From: Chrysemys picta bellii | Lineage: Eukaryota > Chordata > Testudines > Emydidae | Direction of reading: 5' to 3' | Assembly: GCF_011386835.1 (NCBI RefSeq) | Contig: NC_088804.1 | Span: 34,211,549-34,275,548, forward strand | Length of the DNA stretch: 64,000 bases | The notes under the pieces: model-generated | Told to the model about the DNA's origin: nothing | Seen by the model: the letters and a program-made list of their open reading frames with translations, nothing else | Databases searched by the model: none | In this document: piece by piece, positions 51,565 to 59,929 of the stretch | Numbering within the stretch: position 1 is the stretch's first letter | Layout: each line of letters begins with the position of its first letter | Position numbers and translations under genes: made by a program

Positions 51565-51760
51565 TCCAATCCCGGGGAGAAGAAAACTCCGTCAGGAGAA
51601 AAAGCCGGGCCCCAGCGACAGCCACTTTTCACCTCAGGACTGACAACAAGTACAACCCAGCTAGGGGCGGGGGAAAGCGGTCATGACCCGGAAATACATA
51701 GGACTTCGGAAGTGAAGGCCCTGCGAAGTAGCGGTCACTGGGGGCGGAGCCTACGGGAGG
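51565..51760 (-). other. CMC2: Candidate CMC2 5' UTR exon
   Basis: On the minus strand, ATTGGA is followed by gtaagt (51559-51564), a strong donor in the promoter block. Vertebrate CMC2 is expected to have a noncoding first exon, since the ATG exon at 30.8 kb has an upstream acceptor. The transcription start is a guess, so the right edge is approximate. Confidence 0.4.
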
Positions 51761-51889
51761 ACGCAGTTCTCACAAAGCGCATGCCCCAAGGGGGGGGGGC
51801 ACGAAACAGCGCTAGTGATTGGACCATTCAAATGTAGGAAGCTGGATGATTGGGTGCTCCGAAGGTGTGGGCGTGGCTGGCGGGAAAGA

Positions 51890-51971
51890 GCGGACAGTTT
51901 GGCGAGCCCGAAAAGCGCTGCTCTGTCGAGATGTTCGCGAGCGGCCGTCGCCGTCGCGGTGCCCTTGACAG
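51890..51971 (+). CDS. CENPN: CENPN exon 1 with possible in-frame upstream start
   Basis: Ends CTTGACAG|gtaagcg at 51971. It would normally be 5' UTR, because the conserved start is in exon 2. However, an ATG at 51931-51933 (G at -3) stays open to the donor and, once spliced to 53025, continues in frame into the conserved start, adding MFASGRRRRGALDSGFT (17 residues). Only 51931-51971 could be coding. The left edge of the exon is approximate. Confidence 0.5.
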
Positions 51972-52284
51972 GTAAGCGGGGGGGTGCCCGGGCCCTGAGG
52001 AGATGCTCTTGGGGCGTCAGGGGGGTTCCCCTTTCCGTGCCTTGCCTGGGACTGACCCCCATTTCCCGCGGGAGGGGCTTCCCCGTAGCCCTGGGCTGCA
52101 GCACCCCCCCCCCCCCGCGTAGCTTGAAGGGGCCCCAGCGGGTATTCACGGGGCCTTCCCACTAGGGCGCTGCCGTGGGAGTCACGTTCCCTCGTGTGGA
52201 GAGAGCGTCTTCGGGGGCCCGGCTCCCCCAAACCTCGGGCGTCTCCCTCCCTCCGCTGACAGACACCCCGCAGCCTGTCCGTAA

Positions 52285-52302
52285 CACACACACACACACA
52301 CA
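52285..52302. repeat. CA dinucleotide microsatellite
   Basis: Nine or so CA units ('acacacacacacacacac') within the CpG island of CENPN intron 1. Confidence 0.85.
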
Positions 52303-52571
52303 CGGCCGCTTCCTTAGAGCCAGCCCCAGGGGACGGATCTTAGGCAATGGACGGCGAGGAGAGCCCGGCGCTATGCCCCGCATGGAGCGGCCCTGCTCTG
52401 GTTGCAGCGTTGGGCTGTCTCGTAAAACGGAGCAGCGGCTTGGAGGAATTTGCTGCGGGAACTCGGAGGTGTCCTTTGGCCAGTCTCAGAGCAGCCTGGG
52501 TGGTGACTCCCCGAGGCTAGAACAGGGGCATTTTCTGTCTGTCAGGGTAGCGTTGAGGTGCAGCTGATGTG

Positions 52572-52801
52572 CAGTGCTTCTATATCGTGATGCCAACTTT
52601 TCCCAACCTAGCGCTAAAAATTTCCCAAATCTGGTGAAAAATGCCCAGATAAAGTTTTCTACAGTGCTTCTATATTCTGGGACATTTCCCAAAACCTGGG
52701 AATTTGTGAGTAAAATGTTTCAAATTGGGAATGTTCACTCAAAACATTTTACTCAAAAATTCCCAGATTTTTGGGAAATGTCCCAGGATATAGAAGCACT
52801 G
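52572..52801. mobile_element. hAT-type MITE with a repeated inner terminus
   Basis: Outer ends CAGTGCTTCTATATC and GATATAGAAGCACTG with a perfect 8-bp duplication CTGATGTG (52564-52571 and 52802-52809). A second copy of the terminus starts at 52662 and, with the right end, forms an inverted repeat of about 60 bp (GGGACATTTCCCAAAA, AGTAAAATGTTT). The superfamily is inferred from the 8-bp duplication. Confidence 0.85.
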
Positions 52802-53024
52802 CTGATGTGATACTCCCTCAAAAGAGCAGATGTCCTAAGCCTCGGAAATACGCTGATTCTTTGCAGTGTGTACATTAGAACTGCCAGTCAGAACAATGAT
52901 AGGTCTCCAACAGTGGCCAGTACCAGAGCTTCAGCGGGAGTATACAGCACAGACCAGTCGGAGTGATCCACACCCCACCTTCCCTCGTCATTGGCTTATA
53001 ACTCTTTATTATTGCTTTTTAAAG

Positions 53025-53205
53025 TGGCTTCACAATGGATGAGACAGTTGCTGAGTATATTAGAAGGACTGTGCTGAAAATCCCACGCCATCAAATCATG
53101 GAAATGTTAACGATGTGGGAATTCCTCTCCAAGACGCAGCTGGAAACCATTAATGTGCATCAGCTGAAGGAAAGAATTTCCCAAGAAGTGGTGGAGCTTT
53201 GTGAG
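53025..53205 (+). CDS. CENPN: CENPN, centromere protein N (exon 2, conserved start; gene annotation)
   Basis: CENP-N is an inner-kinetochore protein that, with CENP-L, reads the CENP-A nucleosome and anchors the constitutive centromere network. The ATG at 53035-53037 (A at -3, G at +4) opens MDETVAEYIRRTVLKIPRHQ and runs 57 codons to ...VVELCE before donor gtgata. It aligns with the pyrin-like N-terminal domain. E3, E7, R11 and K15, positions reported to face CENP-A or nucleosomal DNA, are all present. Further exons at 54701, 59256, 59853 and 62109 join in phase to 175 residues. Vertebrate CENP-N is about 340 residues, so the remaining exons lie to the right of the window. It diverges from CMC2, and its promoter has E2F, CCAAT and CHR-like sites. 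The first 10 bases are 5' UTR unless the exon-1 ATG is used. Confidence 0.96.
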
Positions 53206-54700
53206 GTGATAACATCCATTGTGTATGGTCTGTCTGTCTGAAACATTTTCATTCTACTTGCATAATGGCAGGATGGTATACTAGAAGCATCTATTGGTGT
53301 CTTTGTAATGTGTGACACACATTTAAGAAGGAAAATATTCTCATTCTCAAATTAACTTTATTTTCCTTAATCCAGGCACAGGTTAATAGTTTCCAATCTG
53401 AGAAATATAGTGCATGAATACTGAGTTGGCCTAACTAACTTCAGTGGGTGCACAACTGGCCCATAGGAAGGCACAATTGGACTCAATTCTTCCTTGCTCT
53501 TTAATTGAATCATAGATTAGAGCCTGCTATTGTTAACAATTACTCAAAGATTTATGTATTGGCACTGGGTAGATTCCAACCATTCAATTGGGATGGAGCT
53601 GTTCTGAAGTTCATCTGTATTTGTGAATATGAATGTTAAACATATTCTATCTGGACATCTAGAAGGCTAAGACATGTTATTCCTAAAATGCTGTCTCTCT
53701 TAAGGAGTAAAATGCCTATAGTTTTTTATTCTTCTGGAATTCTGTAGTGTTATTTCTGAGGTTTGTGGTTTCTGTTTTGACAAACAAGCACATTAGATGG
53801 AATAATTTCCTCTGCAAGATTTGTTTTCACTTTACTTGGTGTAAAACAAAATTTCTTCATATGACACTGCTTGTGATAATGTTCCACAGTTGGGGCCTTA
53901 TCCTACAATTGCATTTGCATGGGCAGACCCTTGGGCTGGCCTCTGTAGAGTCTCAGTTATCATATCTGCCCTTAAATTCTACTGTTTGTTACACAGTTTT
54001 AAAGGCATTGGAATCTCATGATTCCACAGATCTCTTATCTATAGTATTAATATGCAAGCTTCAGGTGCAAGCCAAAAAGACTCGCTGAACGCCATAAATA
54101 GTATTGTTAAACTCCTTTTAGTGGGATAACAAATGCCAGGTTCAAAATAGCGAGGGTGTTTTGTAGAAACTTCTTTACTCTGTTCCTAAGAGTATCTGAG
54201 ATTCTTCAGATGGCATGAATTTTTAAAAACTAAATAAAATTGATGGGAAGAAAATGATAGTTCAGCTTTTACTTGATTTGGATAATGAAACACTAGTCAT
54301 TTTCTCTTCTGTTTATAATAAAGTTTAGTTAATTTCACTTACTGGGTCTTGTGTACTAGTTCAGAATAGCAATTCTGCAATAGTTTAAATTGCAGCCTCT
54401 GCAGAGGGAGTGCATAAGTCCACTCAAATGTTTTCAATTTTTAAAAGAAAACTATGACTAATACTGGGTCGGCAAAACCTTTTTTTGACTGTATGCTCTT
54501 TGTGGCAGGGAGTTTGTCTTCCAGTGTTTAGAAACTGCCTAGCATTCTGTGGCCATTAATGCAATCTAAGTAATTTTAACAGTATCTACATTCTGGGGCT
54601 AAAATTCCAGACAGTGTTTATTTAAGCCGCAATTTTAATGAAGTGCTATAAAGAATTCTGGCTCTACGGTTCACCATGCACTCTAAATATTTTCTTGCAG
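53206..54700 (+). other. CENPN: CENPN intron 2
   Basis: Donor gtgata at 53206, acceptor ttcttgcag at 54700. No complete transposon recognised. A 113-codon frame at 53747-54088 has no recognisable domain. Confidence 0.85.
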
Positions 54701-54746
54701 GAAAACTCTGCAAGTATCAAGCAAGCAGCCATTCTAGACATGATTT
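54701..54746 (+). CDS. CENPN: CENPN exon 3 (residues 58-73, first base)
   Basis: Acceptor 'ttttcttgcag' precedes 46 bases encoding ENSASIKQAAILDMI plus one base of the next codon, then donor gtaagt. It matches the SISDAALLDIIY segment of the family. Too short to stand out as an open frame alone; phase with exons 2 and 4 confirms it. Confidence 0.93.
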
Positions 54747-55078
54747 GTAAGTTAAAAATACCTTTTCTTTATATTTTGTCTGACATTATCAAATAACTTC
54801 TAATTCAGAGAATTGCCCTTCTGAGATATTGGTATGTTAAGAATGGTCTGACCCAGTATGCCCAATAGTCAATCTAGCCCAGGATCCTGTCTTCTGACAG
54901 TGGCCCATGCCAGATGCTTCAGAGGAAATGAACAGAACATGCAGCTTAGAAGGTGATTCATCCCCTGTTGTCCAGTCCCAGCTTCCGGCAGTCAGAGGTT
55001 TAGGGGACACCCAGATCGTGGGGTTGCATCCCAGACATTCTTGGCTGATAGCCACTGATGGACTTATCCTTCATGAAC

Positions 55079-55524
55079 TTATCTAATTATTTTTTGAACC
55101 CAGTTACATTTTTTGGCCTTCCCAACATTCCCAGGCAATGAGTTCCACAGGTTGACTGTGCGTTGTGTGAAGTACTTCCTTATGTGTGTTTTAAAACTGC
55201 TGCCTATTAATTTCATTGGGTGACACCTGGTTATTGTGATATGTGAAGTGATAAATGACACATCTGTGTTCACTTTCTCCACTCTGTTCATGGTTTTATA
55301 AACATCTGTCATATTATCTATCATATCCTTAGTGATCTTTCTTTCTGATCTGAACAGTTTCTGTTTTTAATCTTTCCTTGTACAGAAGTTATTCCATACC
55401 CATAATCATTTTTGTTGCCCTTCTCTGTACCTTTTCTAATTCTAATGTCTTTTTTGAGATGGAGTGACCTGACCTGCATGCAGTATTCAAGATGTGGGTG
55501 TACCATGGATTTATATAGTAGCAT
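55079..55524 (-). pseudogene. LINE ORF2 C-terminal remnant
   Basis: Two adjacent minus-strand frames. The upstream one (55321-55524) has LLYKSMVHPHLEYCMQVRSL. The downstream one (55079-55324) has DVYKTMNRVEKVNTDVSF and RKYFTQRTVNLWNSLPG. These are typical of the region after the reverse transcriptase domain in CR1/L3 LINEs; a frameshift splits it. Confidence 0.75.
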
Positions 55525-56920
55525 TATGATTTTTTTTCTATCCCTTTCCTAATGGTTCCTAACATTGTTTGCTTTTTTGAGTGCTGTGCATTGAGCTGAT
55601 GTTTTCAGATAAGTGTCCATGATGACTCCAAGGTCTGTCTTCTTGAGTGGTAACAGCTAATTTAGAGCCCATCATTTAGACTGCATGGTGGGGGATTATG
55701 TTTTCCAATGTGCGTTACTTTGCACTTATCAACATTGAATTTCATCTGCTATTTTGTTGCCCAGTCATCCAGTTTTGTGAGATCCCTTTGTAATTCTTTA
55801 GTCTGCTTTAGACTTAAATATCTTACATAATTTTGTATTGTCTGCATACTTTTCCCACCTTGCTGTTTACCCCTTTTTCCGCATCATATATGAATATGTT
55901 GAACAGCACTATTCCTAGTACAGATCCCTGCGGCATCCTGTTATTATCTCTCTCCACTGTGGAAACTGACCATTTATTCCTACCCTTTCTTTTTGCCTTT
56001 TAACCAGTTACTGATCCATGAGAGGACCGTCCCTCTTATTCCATGACTGTGTGCTTAAGAGCCTTTGGTGGGGGACCTTGTCGAAGCTTTCTGAAAGTCC
56101 GAGCATACTATATCAACTGGATCACTTTGTCCATATGCTTGTTGGCACCCTCAAAGAATTGTAATATATTGGTGTGGCATGATTCCCTTTTACAAAAGCA
56201 GTGTTAACTTCCCCAACATATCATGTTGATCTGTGTGTCTGATAATTCTGTTTTTTACTCTAGTTTCAAACACTCTTCCCGATATTGAAGTTAGGCCTGT
56301 AATTACCAGGATCGCCTCTGGATCCTGTTTTAAAAATTGACATTACATTAGCTATCCACCAGTCATCTGGTACACAGGGTGAGTTAGTAGTTCTGCAAGT
56401 TCATGTTTGAGTTCTTTCAGAACTCTTGGGTGAATGCCATCTGGTCCCGGTGACTTATTACTATTTAATTTATCAACTTGTTCCCAAACCTCCTCTACGG
56501 ACTGTCTCAGACTGAGCTGTCAATCAGATTTGTCCTGTAAAAAGAATGGCTCAGGTATGGGACTCTCCCTCACTTCCTCTGCAGTGGAGGCCAATGCAAA
56601 GGATTCATTTAGCTTCTCCTCAATGGCCATGTCTTCTTTGAGTGCTCCTTTAGCACCACAGTCATCCAGTGGCCCTCCTGGTTGTTTAGCCGGATTCCTG
56701 CTTCTGATGTACTTAAAAAAAAATTTGCTGTTAGTTTGTGTGTTTAGCTAACTGCTCTTCAAATTCTTTTTTTTGGCCTGCCTATTTATACTTTTTATAC
56801 TAGAGTTTTTGCTCCTTTCTATTTCCCTCAGTAGGATTTGACCTCCAATTTTTAATTTGCCGTTTTGCCTCTAACTGCCTCTTTTACTTTTAGTCATGGT
56901 GACATTTTTTGGTTTTCTAA

Positions 56921-57206
56921 GGGTGCGTCTATACCCAGCCGCTAGTTCGGCGGCTGGCAATCAAACTTCTGGGTTCGAATTATCGCGTCTTGTCTGGACG
57001 CGATAAGTCGAACCCGGAAGTGCTCGCCGTCGACTGCGGTACTCCAGCTAGATGAGAGGAGTACCGCGGAGTCGACGGGGGAGCCTGCCTGCCGCGTGTG
57101 GACCGAGGTAAGATCGAACTATGGTACTTCGAACTTCAGCTACGTTATTCACGTAGCTGAAGTTGCGTACCTTAGTTCGATTTGGGGGGTTAGTGTAGAC
57201 CAAGCC
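56921..57206. mobile_element. PIF/Harbinger-like MITE nested in the LINE
   Basis: GGGTGCGTCTATACCCAGCC to TAGTGTAGACCAAGCC; flanks TAA (56918-56920) and TTA (57207-57209) differ at one base. The sequence is almost the same as 34989-35274. The LINE continues on both sides, so this insertion is younger than the LINE. Confidence 0.85.
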
Positions 57207-57798
57207 TTACTGTGTGGGGTGGGGTTTTGTTTGTTTCTTATTTGGGCTATGCATTTAGTTTGAACCTCTGTTACAGTGTTTTTAAATAGTTTCCATGCAG
57301 TTTGCAGGCATTTCATTCTTCTGACTATTCCTTTTTATTTCCATTTAACTAGCTTCCTCATTTTTGTGTAGCTCCGTTTCTGAAGTTAAATGCTACTGTG
57401 GTGGGCTTCTTTGGTATTCCTCCTTTACCCTCAGCCCCTCCCCAAAGATGTTAAATATAATTATAACATGGTTGCTATTACTGAGTGGTTCACTATTCAC
57501 CTCTTGTTCAAGATCCTGTGTTCCACTTAGCAATTAAGTCAAGAATTGCTTTTCCCCTTGTGGGTTGCGAGACTGCTCCAAAAGGCAGTCATTAATCTAT
57601 TTTGTCCATTTTATATAAAATTCTAGGGAATCCACAAATCATAAATGTTTGCCCATATGTTAACTGACTAGAGATGACTAATCCTGTATAACACTGAGGT
57701 TATAGATCAAATCCAAGACTATTACAAATTTAGGGAGAAAATGTTTGTCTCCAGTATGATCAGCACACTAAAAACAATATTGTCTTGAACATATGGTA

Positions 57799-58688
57799 CT
57801 TCTGGGGGAATTCTGTGCCACTGCAGAATTTTGCAGAATTCCCTGTTTTCCCCACAGAATTTATGGCCGCCACTAGGGGATGCTGGACTCGGCAGAGCCT
57901 AGCTTGCAAGGAGTGTAGTGCCCAGCCTGGCATGGCTTAAGGCTGCATGCTCTTTGATCCTCATTCTCCCGGGTTGGGAGCGGGCCTGGGAGACCCAGCC
58001 AGCTCTGGCAAAGGGTGAGGAAGGGCAGGGCTGCACTACAACATCTCCCCTGGAGGGATAGTGAAAAAGTTAGGGGGTGTAAAGGCTATGGGGGTGCTGG
58101 TGTCTGGGCTTGGCTGTGCCCCGTGGCTGGGCTCTGGGGGTGGGGGACTTGGATGCTGGGGGCGGCTCCACGGCTGGGCTCTGGGAGGGGGGGGCAGCCC
58201 CGCGCCTGGCCTCTGGGAAGGTTGAGGGGGTCTGGAGGTCGCCCTGTGGCTGGGCTTGGAGATGGAGGCTGTGGGCTGCCCCGCAGCTGGGCTCAGGGGC
58301 TGATGTCTGGGCTGGGGGCCGCCCTGTGGCTGGGTTCGGGGTGTCGGGGGCCGGAAGGTGCCCCATGGCTCAGCTCTGGATTTGGGGTGTCTGGACTGGG
58401 GGGTGGCTTAGCCCAGGGGGGGGTGGGAGTCCAGGGGGAATGGGCTCTGGGGGCCTCACACAGCCCCCTCCAGCATCCCCCAACTGTTGTTGTAAGGGTT
58501 TCTTTAACTCTCTACTCCTGGGGGAATCTTTTTTGCTGTTGTCTATATTGTTCACACCTTTGTTGACACGTATTTTGAAATAAATTTCCAAAATAATTGA
58601 AACTGGAGTGATTATATTGTGGTGTTTTGACAAAATATGCAGAAGTTTGCAAAAATTTTAATTTTTTGGCACAGAATTCCCCCAGGAG
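57799..58688. mobile_element. Tc1/mariner-type MITE with minisatellite core (890 bp)
   Basis: CTTCTGGGGGAATTCTGTGC to GCACAGAATTCCCCCAGGAG with TA on each side (57797-57798, 58689-58690). Inner inverted words GCAGAATTTTGCAGAATTCC and AAAATATGCAGAAGTTTGC. The core at about 58083-58440 is a G-rich minisatellite built on GGCTGGGCTCTGGGGG. Frames of 157-183 codons arise from it and are not genes. Confidence 0.88.
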
Positions 58689-59255
58689 TAATATGAGTGT
58701 TAGTTTAATTCAGACAGCAGCGTATGGCACATTAGCTTCTAATAATCAAGGTGGATCTCTAAATTCAACATAGATATATAGATATAAACTTTTGTTTATG
58801 TGGAAAACTGAAGTATAAGTGATTCCAAAATGTTTTGTTGTGTGTTGCTCTAGCTGTTTCCTGTACATTGATAACTCTTTGTATTTACAAGTTGGCAAAC
58901 TCTTGTAAGTCTTTCTTTTTTCTCTAATTGCCCAAAACAACTTAATTCAAGTTAAGAAAGAGTTTTGGTACCTTACATGTAATCCTTTTTAAAGAGTGAA
59001 TTGGGAGGAGGTTACCTCGTTAATTAATTAACCAAAATACAACAAATTTTAATGTCTCCTGTATAAAGATGTCTATTTTACTTGTAGACTAGAAGCTACC
59101 TGCAGCTTAGGACAGTCTTGATCACTAGGACTTTTTTTGAATTTGAGGACAATTGTTTGAAAGTGATCTGATCACAAATAATGTATGTCAGTAGTTTACT
59201 CAAAACAGTTAAGTTCCATGTTGACTGCATCATTGGACAACTTTTATCTCCCCAG

Positions 59256-59315
59256 ACAACTACACCTATCGAAACAAGAAAGTTTGGACTGTTTACCAAA
59301 TGACCAAAGCAGCGG
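59256..59315 (+). CDS. CENPN: CENPN exon 4 (residues 73-93)
   Basis: Acceptor 'ttttatctccccag' then 60 bases encoding (Y)NYTYRNKKVWTVYQMTKAA plus the first base of a glycine codon, then donor gtaggt. It matches the HQKVWDVFQMSKGPG segment of the family. An alternative donor (gtaaac) four bases later would break the frame, so 59315 is preferred. Confidence 0.93.
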
Positions 59316-59852
59316 GTAGGTAAACATCAGTCTCTAAAGATACCACCTCTACAGGATTCTCACTCGTAGGAAAGGTCCTTCATTTTTGGCTTTTACATAC
59401 CCCACCCCACCCAACCCCAGGAAAATTCCTCAGTTTTATAAATGCCATTATTCGGTTTGTACAGGTTCCTCTGCCCTCAATTTTGGACCATTCAGGTGCA
59501 TGAAAATACTGATTTATGTTAGGAAAATCCAATACATTATATTAAGTAGATGTATTTATGTTGTTAATAAATTAGTCTATCTGTTAAGGTGAGACAGTAT
59601 AAGGGAAGAGACATGTATGCACGTGTGTGTGTGTGTAGTATGTCAGTGCTCACATTCTAAAAAAAGAAGTGCCAAAACTCCCCGGAGAGATTAAACTGAC
59701 ACTATTTGATCTATTAAATGGTTACAATAAATGTTTAAATTCTTGGGTTGATGCTACAGCACTGTAATACCATTTTGCTGTAACAGACCAAATTGTGTCT
59801 AACAGTCATAATTTTGTGTTTACGATAAGTGGTATCTTTTCTTGTATAACAG
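59316..59852 (+). other. CENPN: CENPN intron 4
   Basis: 537 bp between donor gtaggt and acceptor cttgtataacag. A short GT run lies at 59624-59636. Nothing else recognised. Confidence 0.88.
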
Positions 59853-59929
59853 GTGAAGAAACTGACTCTTTTAACTTGGCAGATTTCAAATACAAATTTA
59901 AGAGAAGTCTTCGGTCAGCTCTAAAAAAT
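59853..59929 (+). CDS. CENPN: CENPN exon 5 (residues 93-118)
   Basis: Acceptor 'cttgtataacag', then 77 bases completing a glycine codon and encoding EETDSFNLADFKYKFKRSLR and SALKN, then donor gtaaga. Corresponds to the basic helix with the ...FKKILQRALKN block in the mammalian protein. Ends in phase 0. Confidence 0.93.

Larger units (their letters stand above)
51400..52400. promoter_or_regulatory. CpG-rich bidirectional promoter of CMC2 and CENPN
   Basis: GC- and CpG-rich block lying between the divergent genes. Going right: ETS-type cores CCGGAA (51688-51693) and CGGAAGT (51707-51713), inverted CCAAT boxes GATTGG (51817-51822 and 51848-51853, 31 bp apart), TTCAAA (51827-51832, the reverse of a CHR TTTGAA), and GGCGGGAAA (51879-51887), a perfect E2F-type site. 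The candidate CMC2 donor (51564) and the CENPN donor (51972) are only about 410 bp apart, so both transcripts must start within this block. No TATA box is evident. Confidence 0.8.
51972..53024 (+). other. CENPN: CENPN intron 1
   Basis: Donor gtaagc at 51972, acceptor tttttaaag at 53024. Contains the 3' part of the CpG island, a poly-C run near 52105, a CA microsatellite at 52285-52302 and a MITE at 52572-52801. Confidence 0.85.
54838..57660 (-). mobile_element. L3/CR1-like LINE, minus orientation, ORF2 decayed
   Basis: The 3' end is at left: 'atggtctgacccagtatgcc' then the UTR. Read on the minus strand from right to left, the coding part shows DKVPHQRLL near 56080 (reverse transcriptase region), a decayed ADD box ('gcagacaatacaaaa', one extra base nearby) near 55845, YKSMVHPHLEYC near 55510, and FTQRTVNLWNSLPG near 55150. 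Many stops and frameshifts make it inactive. It is interrupted by a MITE at 56921-57206. The right end is approximate. Confidence 0.85.
54747..59255 (+). other. CENPN: CENPN intron 3, mostly transposons
   Basis: Donor gtaagt at 54747, acceptor tctccccag at 59255. About 3.7 of 4.5 kb is a LINE, a MITE nested in it, and a mariner-type MITE. 58.7-59.25 kb holds nothing recognisable. Confidence 0.88.

Noticed and set aside
51812..52303. 163-codon minus frame overlapping CENPN exon 1
   Set aside because: GC-rich promoter shadow frame. The CENPN splice signals and the motif layout explain the region better.
58015..58566. 183-codon plus-strand frame rich in Gly/Trp
   Set aside because: The same minisatellite family in opposite orientation; periodic composition, no homologous domain.
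59316..59321. Alternative CENPN exon 4 donor gtaaac four bases downstream
   Set aside because: It would shift the frame into exon 5; the 59315 junction gives the conserved KAAG-EETDSF reading.
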